A stretch of 64,000 nucleotides of DNA from Chloroflexota bacterium (GTDB lineage: Bacteria; Chloroflexota; Ktedonobacteria; Ktedonobacterales; Ktedonobacteraceae): contig CADDYT010000012.1 in NCBI GenBank assembly GCA_902810755.1, positions 1-64,000 of the forward strand. The letters run 5' to 3'. Below are positions 1 through 9,391 of this stretch, piece after piece. A model generated the notes under the pieces. It saw nothing but the letters and a program-made list of their open reading frames with translations. It was not told where the DNA came from and searched no databases. The position numbers and the translations under genes are program-made. Numbering within the stretch: the stretch's first letter is position 1; each line of letters begins with the position of its first letter.

Positions 1-47
1 CGTGTGGCCTGGTGGGTATGCGTATCCGTGTGGCCACCCGCAGTGAA

Positions 48-356
48 TCAGCCCATCATCGATTTTGGGCAGGGACCGAGTGCGAGCAGGCGGGAGTGCG
101 CTTCGGCCAGTTTGCGCTCGATTTCGGTACTGGGCGCTGAACTGGCCCGCCTGTCTGTATCCGCGACTGCTTCACCGGTTAGCTGCTTTGTCGTCGGCTG
201 CATCGCTGCCTGCTCTTGCAAGCTGGCGAGACTGGCCTGCAAAGCGGCAATCTCGTCGAGAATTACCTGACGCTGCGCATACCAGCGCGTTACGGCGCGT
301 TCCACTCCCACGTTGTTATTTCTGCCTTTCAAAACGTGGTCAAACATGTTGACCAC
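48..356 (-). CDS. hypothetical small coiled-coil protein (doubtful)
   Basis: This 102-residue reading frame starts with ATG and I do not recognise it. Residues about 25-50 (RWYAQRQVILDEIAALQASL and onward) are amphipathic and could form a short coiled coil; the rest is Ala/Thr/Glu-rich. Its start overlaps the end of the tnpB remnant by 28 bases, which is unusual for two intact genes and suggests that one or both are decayed. It could be a genuine small protein or a chance frame next to a broken insertion sequence. No signal peptide or membrane segment is visible. Confidence 0.25.
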   Translation of the reverse strand: MVNMFDHVLKGRNNNVGVERAVTRWYAQRQVILDEIAALQASLASLQEQAAMQPTTKQLTGEAVADTDRRASSAPSTEIERKLAEAHSRLLALGPCPKSMMG

Positions 357-607
357 AAATCCAGTTGCTGCGCTTCATTCAGTTGAGTCAGTTCCCTACT
401 GACTACTTCAACCTGAGTGTCATGCAGCACACCGCGCTCGCTCTGAGTGTGTGGCTCTAGGCGGGCAAGATACCGGTGAAGGATATTCACAGCAGAGTTC
501 TCATCTCTGTCCATGATGAGTCCACAGGTATCACAGTGATATGTCCTCTTGTAGAGTGGCATGTCTTTGAGAGTGCCACAGCCACTGCACAGAGGTGTCT
601 CGTTCAT
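329..607 (-). pseudogene. tnpB: IS200/IS605-type TnpB C-terminal zinc-ribbon remnant
   Basis: The frame encodes only the C-terminal end of a TnpB (OrfB) RNA-guided nuclease. It has the four-cysteine zinc ribbon (CSGCG, then CDTCG about 20 residues later) followed by the DRDENSAVNIL motif that carries the last RuvC acidic residue. A full TnpB is about 370-420 residues; here 92 remain. A TAG codon lies directly before the first ATG, and upstream frames show no recognisable N-terminal TnpB. No tnpA is nearby. The fragment is the scar of an IS605-type element, and any omega-RNA encoded at the element's right end would fall around positions 50-330. The fragment itself cannot be a working nuclease. 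Confidence 0.7.
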
Positions 608-795
608 CTAAAATCAGCAGTTCTCTGCCAGAGAGCGGACATTAAAGTAGACGGCATGTAAGAGCTTGCCATAGACCTGCTCCAGTTCAGGGACCGTAGA
701 AGAGCAGCGCCGATCTGTCATACTGGGCGGCAGCGAAGCATGACAGGTTCCAGCTACGTTTTTCCGGCATGGCATGTGTGGAAGCCTGCTCATGG

Positions 796-3700
796 CTAGA
801 CCGTAGTGCCGTAGACGAGAGTGTTGAGCATGTTGATGAGTTCCTCGTCTTGATAGGGCTTGACGACGTAGCCGTTGGCGCCGATCTGCATGGCGCGCTG
901 CTGGTGCTTGACAGCCGCGCGGGATGTAAGAACAACGAGCGGCAGGGTGCGGTACTGCTCCTGGGCGCGGATGGTCGCCATCAGTTCGTAGCCATCCATG
1001 CGCGGCATCTCGATGTCGAGCAGCACGGCAGCCGGCGTTTGCTGCGAAATCAATTCCAGTGCCTCAACGCCGTCGCGGGCCATCTGGGTTTCCCATCCAT
1101 GCTGTTTAAGCATGTTGCTGACGACGCGGCGCACGCTGGGGCTGTCGTCCACAACCAGAATATGCTTTCCTCTTGCTGCCTGTGTCGGTGCGACTGGCGG
1201 CGCGGCGAGAATGCCTCCCCGTCTGATGGGCGCGCTTTCGACCAGCTTCTCCGCCGTTGATGCAGATAGCGCGCTTTCGCTCTGGGCAGGTACAGAGATG
1301 GGCGCTCTGGGCAGGGCGCTTGCGCTTCTGCGGGTCGAGAGGAGTTCGGCCAGTTCAAGAATGAGGACGACGCGCCCATTGCCGAGAACGGTGCCACCGG
1401 CTACTCCATGCACTTCACGCAGATGCGGGCCAAGATTCTTCATCACGACATCCATCTTCCCCTTGATTTCGTTGACCAGCAGGGCCACGCGCTGTTCGCC
1501 GGTATTGATGAGCAGCAGCGGCGCTTTCTCGTCCGGTTTTTCCACAGGAAGATTGAGGTACTGGGCCAGCAGGCTCAAGGGGTAGATGTCGTTCTGTACC
1601 ACGACTGCCGGGCGACCGCCGAAGACGGTTTGCTTGTAGCTGTCGAGGCGGCCAATGGCATCGACGATCACGGTAGGGATGGCGAACTGTTGCCCGCTCA
1701 CCATGACCATCATGGCGCTCTGGATTGCCAGACTGGTGGGGAACTTCATCGTAAATGCCGTTCCCTGGCCGGGCGCCGAGTCGACGGCGAGTGTGCCTCT
1801 CAGGCGCGCAACGCTGTCGCGTACCACGTCGAGTCCGACGCCGCGTCCGCTCTCTTCACTTACCGCGCCGGCGGTTGAGAAACCGGGGCGGAAGATCAAT
1901 TCCAGCACATCTCCGTCACTCAAGACCTGGTCGGGGCGAATGATGCCGCGAGCAATGGCCTCGTTGCGTACTTTGTTGGGATCGATGCCGGTACCATCAT
2001 CTTTTACGGTGATTACCACCTGGTTGCCTTCGTAGGCAGCGGAAAGCGTAATGTGGCCGACGGGAGATTTGCCCTTCGCGACACGCTCCTCCGGCGTTTC
2101 GATGGCATGGTTGACAGCATTACGCATCAGGTGCAGCAATGGTCCGGCGATCTCTTCGTAGACCGTGCGGTCAACCTCGGTTTCCTCGCCTTCCAGTAAG
2201 AACTCGAATTCTTTGTGCTGCTTGAGTGCGACGGCTCTGGCGGCGCGATAGAGGCGCGGCGTCATGCTGGAGAGCGGCACCAGGCGCGCTTTCATCAGCC
2301 GATCCTGGAAGGTGGTGCTGAGGCGATTCTCTCGTGAGAAAACGCCCTCGCACTCACGGATGACCGCCTCCATTTCGGTGCTGAGGGTGGTCATATCGGA
2401 GACACATTCGCTCAGGCCGCGTGCGAGCTGGTGGAATTCGGTATAGCGGTCGAGTTCCAGTTCATCGAATTCGGCGATGTGCGATGGTTCGACGCGTCCG
2501 TTGTCATGCCCGTTTCGGCTGCTGCTATGCCCTTCGCCTGGCATGACGGAGACCGAACGCCCGCTGGGCAGCGTTGCCGCCTCGAAACGACTTTCCAGCT
2601 TCTGGCCAATATCACGCAGGCGGTTGCTACTCATGCCGGCGTCAGTAACCAGCCGCATCAATCGTTCAATGCGTTCTTCCAGCACTGTGCGGTTGACGAG
2701 CAACTCGCCGAAGAGATTGACAAGCTCGTCGAGTTTTTGCAGGCGCACACGAACACTCAGGTCACCACGTGCCGCGCGCTGTGCGTTCGTTTCCTGCACC
2801 GGCCTGTCGGCAACGACCCCGGCAACGCTGGCAGCGTCATGCATCGCCTCGTCGTTGGCCTCCAGGTCGCTATCTATCTCCTCCTCCAGCGTATCCTGGA
2901 TGGTGCTATGTTCACCCAGGATGGCGGCATAGCGAGTACGCAGCTCTTGCACCTTCGCCTCTTGAGGCTCCGCGCCCAGGTTGTTGATGAGCATATCCAG
3001 GGTTTCAGCCGTATCAAGAATCAGGCTGAGGACGGCTGGAGAGATGCTGGTGGTTCCCTCCATGATGCTATCGAGCAGGTCTTCGGAGACATGGCTGAGG
3101 TCAGCAATGGCCCGGAAGCCCATCATGCCAGCAGCGCCCTTGAGGGTGTGAGTGGCGCGACGTACACCCTGAATGAGTTCGCGGTTGGTCGGGTCCTTCT
3201 CAAGGGCTGCCACGTACATACTGATCGTTTGCAGGTGTTCTTCCGCTTCCACCCGGAATATCTCGGCGGCTTCCTCCACGAAATCGCTGCTAAAAGCGGT
3301 TGAGGCAGGAGCCGGAGAAGGTATTCCCGCAGATACCGGTGGAGGTGTGGAAGCCTGCGGTACGGGTGTAACTGAAGCTGACAGGGTTGGCGCTGGCGGG
3401 ATAGCAGCCGTGTGAGGCCCGGCAGAGGACTGCGAGTCTGGCGCGGCTTCCCCGGCAGGGGCCAGACCGGTAGCTTCGCGTGCTTGATCCAGGAAGTTGG
3501 AGGTGCGAGGCGTTGCTGCCGGAGGAGGTATAAGGGATGGCGCTCCAGAGATGGCGCTGTTGCCTGCCAGTTCGGTAATCTGATTAAGAAACTCCTGGCG
3601 CACCTGTATCTCTATCTCGCTGCGCAGGCGTGCTTCCAGTTCGTGAAGTGTCTCGCTGCTCTCGCTGCCGGAGACCTGAGCCTGCAACTGGCGGCGGGCC

Positions 3701-5370
3701 TCGTATTCCTGGCGCACTTCATTGCGTATCTGCTGCTCTAGCTCGGCACGAGCGGCCAGCGAGATCGGGCGGGCCTCGTACTCCTGACGTAATTCCTCGC
3801 GTATCTGCCGCTCCAGTTGCATTCGGATCGCGGCGAGGTCCCCCTGCAACTGCGCTTCGATCTGCGCCCGCAGCATGGCAAGGTCTCCCTGCCGCTCAAA
3901 GGTGACGCGCTCGCGCACGGTGTTCGGTTCCTGCGCGCTCTGCATTTCCCAGGGCGTCCATCCGGGTTCCTGCCTGAAGATGGGAGCGGTCGTGTTTGCC
4001 TGTGCCTGCAGTTGCTGGAAGGCGACTCCGCAGGAGACCAGAGAGTTATGTAATTGCTGTACAATCTCCTGTATCTGCTCATCGGTCATCTGCGCGCCGC
4101 TGATAATGGCGTTCAACAGTTCAAGGACTTTCTTCAGCTTACTGTTGGCCACCCACATCACCGAGAGCGGGAGGTAGCGTCGCACCTGCTCCGGGCTATT
4201 GCGCAGGTTAAGGCCCATAGCCTTGCCGGCCCAGTCTTCCATGCGATCCAGTGCGTCTTTTGAGCCATCCAGGAAGCCCTTGAATTCTGCTCGCTGCTCT
4301 TCAATGACGTGAACAGCTGAGCGCAGGAGGCCAACCAGATTTCTCAGAGAAGAGGCCTGGGCCTCTAGCGCCTGCGCTTCGTTTTGCATCTCTCCGTAGG
4401 TGCGTAAGAACGAGCTATCTACCGGAGTATTTTCCCCCTGTACGGGAACCAGTTCACCGGACTGTTTCGGCGCTGTCGGGGTAAGTCTACCGGCAGGTAG
4501 AGGCGCGGAGACGGGCGCCGACGACGCTGGTGACGCTGGTGACGCTGGTGACGCAGATGCTGCTGGTGGAAGTTGCTGTTCCGGCGAGAGATGCGGGGTA
4601 GCGGGAACTGCAGGTTGAGGTGCAGTCTGCCGGGTTGTGGCGACCAGCATATCCAGTGCGCTGACCTGTACCGGCTCGGCAGTTTGCGCGGGCTGTGTGG
4701 GCTGTGCAGGTTGTGTGGGCTGTACAGGCTGCATCGAGGATTGTGCCGTCTCCCGGGCAATGGAGGTGGAAGTAGCAGGCGTGATGGCAGGGGCCGTCTG
4801 CTCATTCGCCGGGTCTTCGGGCCACTCGATTTCTTCACCCTCCGGGATGCTGGGGGTGCGGAAAGAGGCGAGTACCTCATCGAGCGAGGGCATGGAAGGA
4901 GCGGCAGATGGGGTCACACCTGTCGGCAGTTGCCCGCTGGCCGCCCCATCGGACTGCCCTGCCTGCTCCCCGGCCTCGATCGTCATCCGGTAGCGGGTAT
5001 AATCCTCGTCATCTTCGGCAATGATAGCTTCCTGGTCAATGCCGCTCTGAATGCCCGCCAGCAGTCGATGCAGGCGGCCCAGTGAGCGTTGCAGAAGGCC
5101 AATAGTGGGAGGATCGAGGGTGGCCAGACCATCCAGTACATCCCCCAGGATATCTTCCATGCCGTGAGCCACGTGGGACAACCCTGGGAAATCCATCATC
5201 GAAGCGGAGCCGCCAATCGTGTGTGTGCGGCGATAGGTTTCCTCAAGAGCGTCCATGTCGCCAGGTGCTTCTGCCAGGCGTTCAAGGTTCGCCTCGATTT
5301 CCGGCAAATAGCTATTTACCTCTTCGATAAACGAATCGAGGATAGATAGTTTATCAGATGTATTCGACAT
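796..5370 (-). CDS. hybrid CheA-type histidine kinase with two Hpt domains and a receiver
   Basis: Central kinase of the chemosensory operon, about 1,524 residues. Residue numbers here count from an upstream in-frame ATG at 5409. The first Hpt domain has His63 (RTHTIGGSAS). A Pro/Ala-rich linker follows at about 155-335, then a helical and coiled-coil region at 335-615. The second Hpt has His754 (RATHTLKGAAGMMG). Dimerisation and HATPase regions follow, with the N box NAVNHAIE near 1097, DDGTGID at 1137 and GRGVGLDVV at 1189. A CheW-like domain sits at about 1225-1360 and a C-terminal receiver has Asp1465 and Lys1517. The layout matches PixL/PilL/ChpA kinases. The start is uncertain: ATGs occur at 5370, 5385 and 5409, none with a strong ribosome site. 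It is last in the operon, after the chemoreceptor. Confidence 0.93.
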   Translation of the reverse strand: MSNTSDKLSILDSFIEEVNSYLPEIEANLERLAEAPGDMDALEETYRRTHTIGGSASMMDFPGLSHVAHGMEDILGDVLDGLATLDPPTIGLLQRSLGRLHRLLAGIQSGIDQEAIIAEDDEDYTRYRMTIEAGEQAGQSDGAASGQLPTGVTPSAAPSMPSLDEVLASFRTPSIPEGEEIEWPEDPANEQTAPAITPATSTSIARETAQSSMQPVQPTQPAQPTQPAQTAEPVQVSALDMLVATTRQTAPQPAVPATPHLSPEQQLPPAASASPASPASPASSAPVSAPLPAGRLTPTAPKQSGELVPVQGENTPVDSSFLRTYGEMQNEAQALEAQASSLRNLVGLLRSAVHVIEEQRAEFKGFLDGSKDALDRMEDWAGKAMGLNLRNSPEQVRRYLPLSVMWVANSKLKKVLELLNAIISGAQMTDEQIQEIVQQLHNSLVSCGVAFQQLQAQANTTAPIFRQEPGWTPWEMQSAQEPNTVRERVTFERQGDLAMLRAQIEAQLQGDLAAIRMQLERQIREELRQEYEARPISLAARAELEQQIRNEVRQEYEARRQLQAQVSGSESSETLHELEARLRSEIEIQVRQEFLNQITELAGNSAISGAPSLIPPPAATPRTSNFLDQAREATGLAPAGEAAPDSQSSAGPHTAAIPPAPTLSASVTPVPQASTPPPVSAGIPSPAPASTAFSSDFVEEAAEIFRVEAEEHLQTISMYVAALEKDPTNRELIQGVRRATHTLKGAAGMMGFRAIADLSHVSEDLLDSIMEGTTSISPAVLSLILDTAETLDMLINNLGAEPQEAKVQELRTRYAAILGEHSTIQDTLEEEIDSDLEANDEAMHDAASVAGVVADRPVQETNAQRAARGDLSVRVRLQKLDELVNLFGELLVNRTVLEERIERLMRLVTDAGMSSNRLRDIGQKLESRFEAATLPSGRSVSVMPGEGHSSSRNGHDNGRVEPSHIAEFDELELDRYTEFHQLARGLSECVSDMTTLSTEMEAVIRECEGVFSRENRLSTTFQDRLMKARLVPLSSMTPRLYRAARAVALKQHKEFEFLLEGEETEVDRTVYEEIAGPLLHLMRNAVNHAIETPEERVAKGKSPVGHITLSAAYEGNQVVITVKDDGTGIDPNKVRNEAIARGIIRPDQVLSDGDVLELIFRPGFSTAGAVSEESGRGVGLDVVRDSVARLRGTLAVDSAPGQGTAFTMKFPTSLAIQSAMMVMVSGQQFAIPTVIVDAIGRLDSYKQTVFGGRPAVVVQNDIYPLSLLAQYLNLPVEKPDEKAPLLLINTGEQRVALLVNEIKGKMDVVMKNLGPHLREVHGVAGGTVLGNGRVVLILELAELLSTRRSASALPRAPISVPAQSESALSASTAEKLVESAPIRRGGILAAPPVAPTQAARGKHILVVDDSPSVRRVVSNMLKQHGWETQMARDGVEALELISQQTPAAVLLDIEMPRMDGYELMATIRAQEQYRTLPLVVLTSRAAVKHQQRAMQIGANGYVVKPYQDEELINMLNTLVYGTTV

Positions 5371-5485
5371 GCTGCTCGCACCCATGTATTCTAGCTTCAC
5401 GGCTTCCATGCGTTGAAGCGTTGTTGGTAGCTACCCCCGCCCTCTCTGCAACGTTCAACGCATGAGAAAAGTGAAACTCGATATG

Positions 5486-7699
5486 CTACTGACCAGATTG
5501 CCGGTTGTGGAAAGGCGTCTGATCTTGACTAAACTGTGGTTGCCCCTGATTCTGTGGCGCATCTGGTTGCCCCTGCCAGCGCGGTCGCCCCTGCGGCGGT
5601 AGGCCGCCCGATGTCCGCATTCTGGGCATTTGCGCTTGAGCCTGCGTCGGGTTTACAGGAAAACCGGGCTGGCTGGTGAATCGAGTGGGGGGACTGGAGA
5701 ACGAGTTTTCGTTCCCGCCGAAGGATGGCTGCCCGCCAGGCTGGCCAGGAAAACCGGGCTGACTACCGGAGAAGCTTTGCTGGTTGTCAAAGCCGGGAAA
5801 TGCCCCGAACTGCTGCTGACCGCCCGATCCCGACTGGCTGCCAGAGTTCTGCTGGTTGTCAAAGCCGGGAAATGCCCCGAAGTTTTGCTGGTCGCTCAAG
5901 CTTTGATCGAACCCTTGCTGCCCGAAATCTGGCTCAAAGCCTTGCTGCCCAAAACTCGGCTCGAAGTTGTGCTGCCCGAAGTTTTGCTCAAAGCCTTGCT
6001 GGCCCCCGAAGCCTTGATCGAAGCCCGATGAGCCGTCAAAGAATTGCTGACCGTCAAAGCGGGTATCGAAGCCGGGCTGGCTGTTGAACTGGAACTGGCC
6101 GTTAAAGCCCGTATTCATCTCCTGGGGCATGTACTGGCCAGAGCGGGCGCTTGTTGCGATCAGTGAGCCGGAAGGAGTGCCGGGTTCGGGTAGCGGCGGA
6201 AAGTTGCCGACAAAATCCTGAGACCACTGGCTATCCATGGCCGGAAAGCCGTTGCCAGAAAACTCGCTGACTGAGGTTGCGCCGGGCAGCGCGCCCACCA
6301 TTTCAGCAGGGCGATCGGGCAGGCGGAAGGTAGAGACGGAGGCGCGCAATTGTTCCGCCAGTTCGGCCAGATAACTGACGCTGGCAGCCGCTTCCTGCGT
6401 TCCCATGTCTGTCCGGCGTGTGATCTCGGAAATCTGGCCCATCGCAACCGCGACGCTGTGAGCAACCGGTGTTTGCTCGTTGGCGGCGCGAGCGATGCCT
6501 TCGATCATTTGTGCCTGGCGCGCCACCGCGTTATAGATGGAGTTCAACGCGCGCCCGGCCTCATCGGCCAGTTGCGATCCCTTGACCACCTCCTGCGTGC
6601 TGTCTTCCATAGCGACGACGGCTTCGTAGGTATCGCCCTGAATACTCTTGATGAGGGTGGCGATACGCTTGGTAGACTCGGTAGAGCGTTCGGCCAGGAG
6701 ACGGATTTCATCGGCCACGACGGCAAACCCTCGTCCATGCTCGCCTGCCATCGCGGACTGAATGGCGGCGTTCAGCGCGAGCAGGTTTGTCTGGTCGGCA
6801 ATGTCCTCAATGATACGCAGGATTTCACCGATTTCGTTGGAGCGTTCGCCCAGGCGTTTAATCTTCTTGGATGTTTCCTGCACGTTCTCGCGAATGACCA
6901 TCATACCGTCGATGGTCTGGCGCACCGATTGCTGACCGCTTTCGGCGTTGCGCAGGGCTTCTTGCGCGGCCTCGGCGCTCATACGAGCATTGCGGGCGAC
7001 ATCCTGAATGAAGCTTGCCAGGGCTTCTACGGAAGCGGTAGTCTGCGAGATCTGCGCTACCTGCGTTTCGGATGCCTGGGCCAGCTCGGCGGAGCCGTCA
7101 AGAATGCGCCTCGTGGCGTTGTTGATCTGGACCGCCGTCGACTGGACGCGACCCACCACTTTCGCCAGCTCTTCAATCATATAGTTGAAGGAGTCGGCCA
7201 GCACTCCCAGGGTGTCGGGCGTAACCTCGGCCTGTACGCGCAGGTCGCCATCACCCACCGCGCTGACCTCTTGCAGCAACTTTTCAATCTGTGCCTGCAA
7301 GGTTGCCGCGTCGCCGCCTGCCAGCACAACGTTGCCATTGCCAGCGTTCTCCATCAGGGCGTTCATCGAATTTGCCAGCATGGCAAATTCATCCTCACCG
7401 TTGATGGGGGCGCGCACACTGTGTTCTCCACTGGCATACGCCCGGCTCACATCAACCAGCGTAAGGATGCGATCTTTGATCTGGCGCTGGACAAAATAGT
7501 TGATGGCCAGTATGGCGATCAGAATGAGGATGGCGCAAATGAGTACGACCATCTCAAACCGTGATGGATCAGCCATCGATTGCGAGGCTACTACGACACT
7601 GATAAGAGTGATGAGAACGATGGGAACGGCTGCCGATGCAAGCCCCACGTGCATCAGCGAGCTTAAGGTCATTCCACCTTTGTTACGATCAGGATTCAT
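5486..7699 (-). CDS. methyl-accepting chemotaxis protein with Gln/Gly/Phe-rich tail
   Basis: Chemoreceptor of 737 residues from the ATG at 7699, which has AGGAGG 7 bases upstream. Two membrane segments at about 18-39 and 50-69 are separated by only some ten polar residues, so there is no extracellular sensor domain. A HAMP domain follows (about 70-122), then a second HAMP-like region and the cytoplasmic signalling hairpin, whose tip contains NLLALNAAIQSAMAGEHGRG and FAVVADEIR. The usual IEAARAGE is IQSAMAGE here. From about residue 500 the chain becomes low complexity, with repeated GFxxxFGQQ and FGAFPGFDNQQ units. A 32-base DNA duplication (5778-5809 and 5850-5881) underlies part of it. Signals probably arise in the membrane or cytoplasm and pass to CheW and CheA encoded on either side. 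Confidence 0.92.
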   Translation of the reverse strand: MNPDRNKGGMTLSSLMHVGLASAAVPIVLITLISVVVASQSMADPSRFEMVVLICAILILIAILAINYFVQRQIKDRILTLVDVSRAYASGEHSVRAPINGEDEFAMLANSMNALMENAGNGNVVLAGGDAATLQAQIEKLLQEVSAVGDGDLRVQAEVTPDTLGVLADSFNYMIEELAKVVGRVQSTAVQINNATRRILDGSAELAQASETQVAQISQTTASVEALASFIQDVARNARMSAEAAQEALRNAESGQQSVRQTIDGMMVIRENVQETSKKIKRLGERSNEIGEILRIIEDIADQTNLLALNAAIQSAMAGEHGRGFAVVADEIRLLAERSTESTKRIATLIKSIQGDTYEAVVAMEDSTQEVVKGSQLADEAGRALNSIYNAVARQAQMIEGIARAANEQTPVAHSVAVAMGQISEITRRTDMGTQEAAASVSYLAELAEQLRASVSTFRLPDRPAEMVGALPGATSVSEFSGNGFPAMDSQWSQDFVGNFPPLPEPGTPSGSLIATSARSGQYMPQEMNTGFNGQFQFNSQPGFDTRFDGQQFFDGSSGFDQGFGGQQGFEQNFGQHNFEPSFGQQGFEPDFGQQGFDQSLSDQQNFGAFPGFDNQQNSGSQSGSGGQQQFGAFPGFDNQQSFSGSQPGFPGQPGGQPSFGGNENSFSSPPTRFTSQPGFPVNPTQAQAQMPRMRTSGGLPPQGRPRWQGQPDAPQNQGQPQFSQDQTPFHNRQSGQ

Positions 7700-7970
7700 C
7701 CGCCAGGCCTCCTGTTTTTTCTGTAGAGAGATCACGCAGGCAGTCAATTGAGCCTTCCCGGCATCTGGACTGGGGCCAATACATTGCGCGCGTGACCGTC
7801 CAGGTCTTGTGATTGACGTAATCCTCTACGCCAATCAAATCATCAATTCAAATGAAGCAGTCTACCGTTTCCTTTTGTTCAGCCTTCCTTGCGCGCCGTC
7901 GGCCCTTTTCTCTCTGTACCGAGCGCGTTTCAGTTGGATGTGTACCGTGCCAGTCGGTGCATAAATATTC

Positions 7971-8654
7971 TTACTCGGTGTATCGCTGCATCTTTTCCGA
8001 AAACAGCAGGCGCGCCGCGTCTAGCAAAACGATCAATCGCCGATCAAGCAAGGCACAGCCAGAAGCATAGGGGGCTATCCACGGGGGTATCAGATTCTGG
8101 TGTGTGTTTCCACCGATGATAGCCCTCTCAGGCACTGGCACCATCTCACTCACCCCATCCACTGTCAGGCAGATCACCATTTCGTTATACTGTACTGAGA
8201 GCAGGCGCGTGCGCGGGTTGTAGGGCAGTGGCTCCAGCCCCAGGAAAGTCCGCAGGTCGACGACGGAGGCGATAGAGCCGCGCAGGTTGATGACGCCCTG
8301 GACCCATGAAGCGACATTGGGAACCGGGGTGACATCCACCATGCGTTCCACGCCCTGAATGCATTCCGCTTTGAAAGCGAACTCCCGCTCAAATAGTGAG
8401 AAAACCAGGTACTGCTCACCCACAACTTCCGGCAGGCCGGTCGGGAGGGTGGGTAAACCGTTGGTCAGGGTTTGCCCGATGCGCACCGGTGGCACAGTTT
8501 GTAGAGACTGAGCCTGCAATGCCGTCTGCCGGGCAAGAAGAGATGCAGGCATGGCCGGGGAAGGTGAAACAAACCCCGCGCCTGGTTCCATCCTGCGAGC
8601 GCCTGCTGCTCCCGGAGCGTTGCGTTGTGGCATCATTCGATCGTCACTGGTCAC
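7971..8654 (-). CDS. CheW-like coupling protein
   Basis: A 227-residue adaptor that would link the chemoreceptor to the CheA kinase. An unstructured Pro/Ala-rich N-terminus of about 75 residues precedes a CheW domain starting at EQYLVFSLFEREFAFKAE and containing the typical VQGVINLRGSIASVVDLRTF strand-turn segment. The likely start is GTG at 8654, preceded by GGGAG 8 bases upstream. An ATG six codons later, at 8636, is possible but has a weaker ribosome site. The gene sits between a CheY-like gene and the receptor gene, the same position as pixI in cyanobacteria. The long N-terminal extension is unusual for CheW, which is normally about 150-170 residues. Confidence 0.9.
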   Translation of the reverse strand: MTSDDRMMPQRNAPGAAGARRMEPGAGFVSPSPAMPASLLARQTALQAQSLQTVPPVRIGQTLTNGLPTLPTGLPEVVGEQYLVFSLFEREFAFKAECIQGVERMVDVTPVPNVASWVQGVINLRGSIASVVDLRTFLGLEPLPYNPRTRLLSVQYNEMVICLTVDGVSEMVPVPERAIIGGNTHQNLIPPWIAPYASGCALLDRRLIVLLDAARLLFSEKMQRYTE

Positions 8655-8718
8655 TCAAAAAACTCCCTGGCAGGGGCGACTGCCGTTCCAGTCGCCCCTC
8701 GCCTTTACTACCAGCGAA

Positions 8719-9084
8719 TTAGATCAACCGGCGCACGCTGGCGACCAATTCGTCGGTATTAAACGGCTTCGTCATGTAGACATCCGCTCCCTGTCTCAGC
8801 CCCCACGACCGATCGAGCGCGGTGTTCTTACTGGTTAACAGGATAATTGGGATATGTTTACTGGCCTCAAAGTTCTTCAGTTTGCGACACAGTTGAAACC
8901 CGTTCTGTTTCGGTAACACGACATCCAGAACAATACACTGTGGACGCTCCCGAAAGACTTTTTCGAGGGCCTCATCACCATCAACGGCGGTGATGACTTC
9001 AAAGCCACTGTTGCGCAGTGGCGTTACGATCATAGTCAACTCTGTCCAGCTGTCGTCTACTACGAGTACCTTCTGTCCAGGCAT
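8719..9084 (-). CDS. CheY-like single-domain response regulator (PixH/PilH-like)
   Basis: A 121-residue stand-alone receiver domain. The acidic pair is Asp10/Asp11 (VVDDS), the phospho-acceptor is Asp54 (VLDVVLPKQNG), Thr is in LLTSK, and the conserved Lys is in MTKPFNTDE. No output domain is fused, so it must act by binding a partner or as a phosphate sink for CheA. It lies directly before cheW in the operon, the place of pixH. TATAAT occurs a few bases before the ATG, but I see no matching -35 element. Its closest relative in the window is the next receiver upstream. Confidence 0.9.
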   Translation of the reverse strand: MPGQKVLVVDDSWTELTMIVTPLRNSGFEVITAVDGDEALEKVFRERPQCIVLDVVLPKQNGFQLCRKLKNFEASKHIPIILLTSKNTALDRSWGLRQGADVYMTKPFNTDELVASVRRLI

Positions 9085-9391
9085 CCTATTATACCTTTCC
9101 GCGTGAGTCAGTTTCGCACACTTCTTCGCTCAACAACCTGTTGGCACCTTATTATACTCTTCCCATATGGGGGGAACGCTAGCAAAATAGGAGATATGGG
9201 CTATGTTTCCTACCGATACATCTCTACGTACCGATAAAGGTGCCTGTTCCACCCATTCGCCGCCCCTTTTTCCGTTTCTTCGCCTGCGCGGCGAGGAAGC
9301 CTGGAAGCAGGTGGCGCTGTTTCCCTGCATCACAGCGGTCTGTCGCGTACCGGCTCAAGCGCGGTCTGCCCTCCCTGTGAGAGGACAGGCG
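9085..9391. other. intergenic spacer inside chemosensory operon
   Basis: A 307-base gap between the two CheY-like genes. I see no convincing gene, terminator or repeat in it. Short frames on both strands lack ribosome sites and family features. It could hold an internal promoter, but I cannot point to a clear pair of hexamers. Confidence 0.5.

Noticed and set aside
2431..3303. Long plus-strand frame (290 codons) opposite the CheA gene
   Set aside because: It lies wholly antisense to a well-supported coding region, has no ribosome site and resembles no family; it reflects GC-rich codon use on the other strand.
4530..4560. Short tandem repeat ACGCTGGTG
   Set aside because: It encodes the Ser-Pro-Ala repeats of the CheA linker and is ordinary low-complexity coding sequence.
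6350..7564. 404-codon plus-strand frame opposite the chemoreceptor gene
   Set aside because: Antisense shadow of the HAMP and signalling domain; no start signal and no domain.
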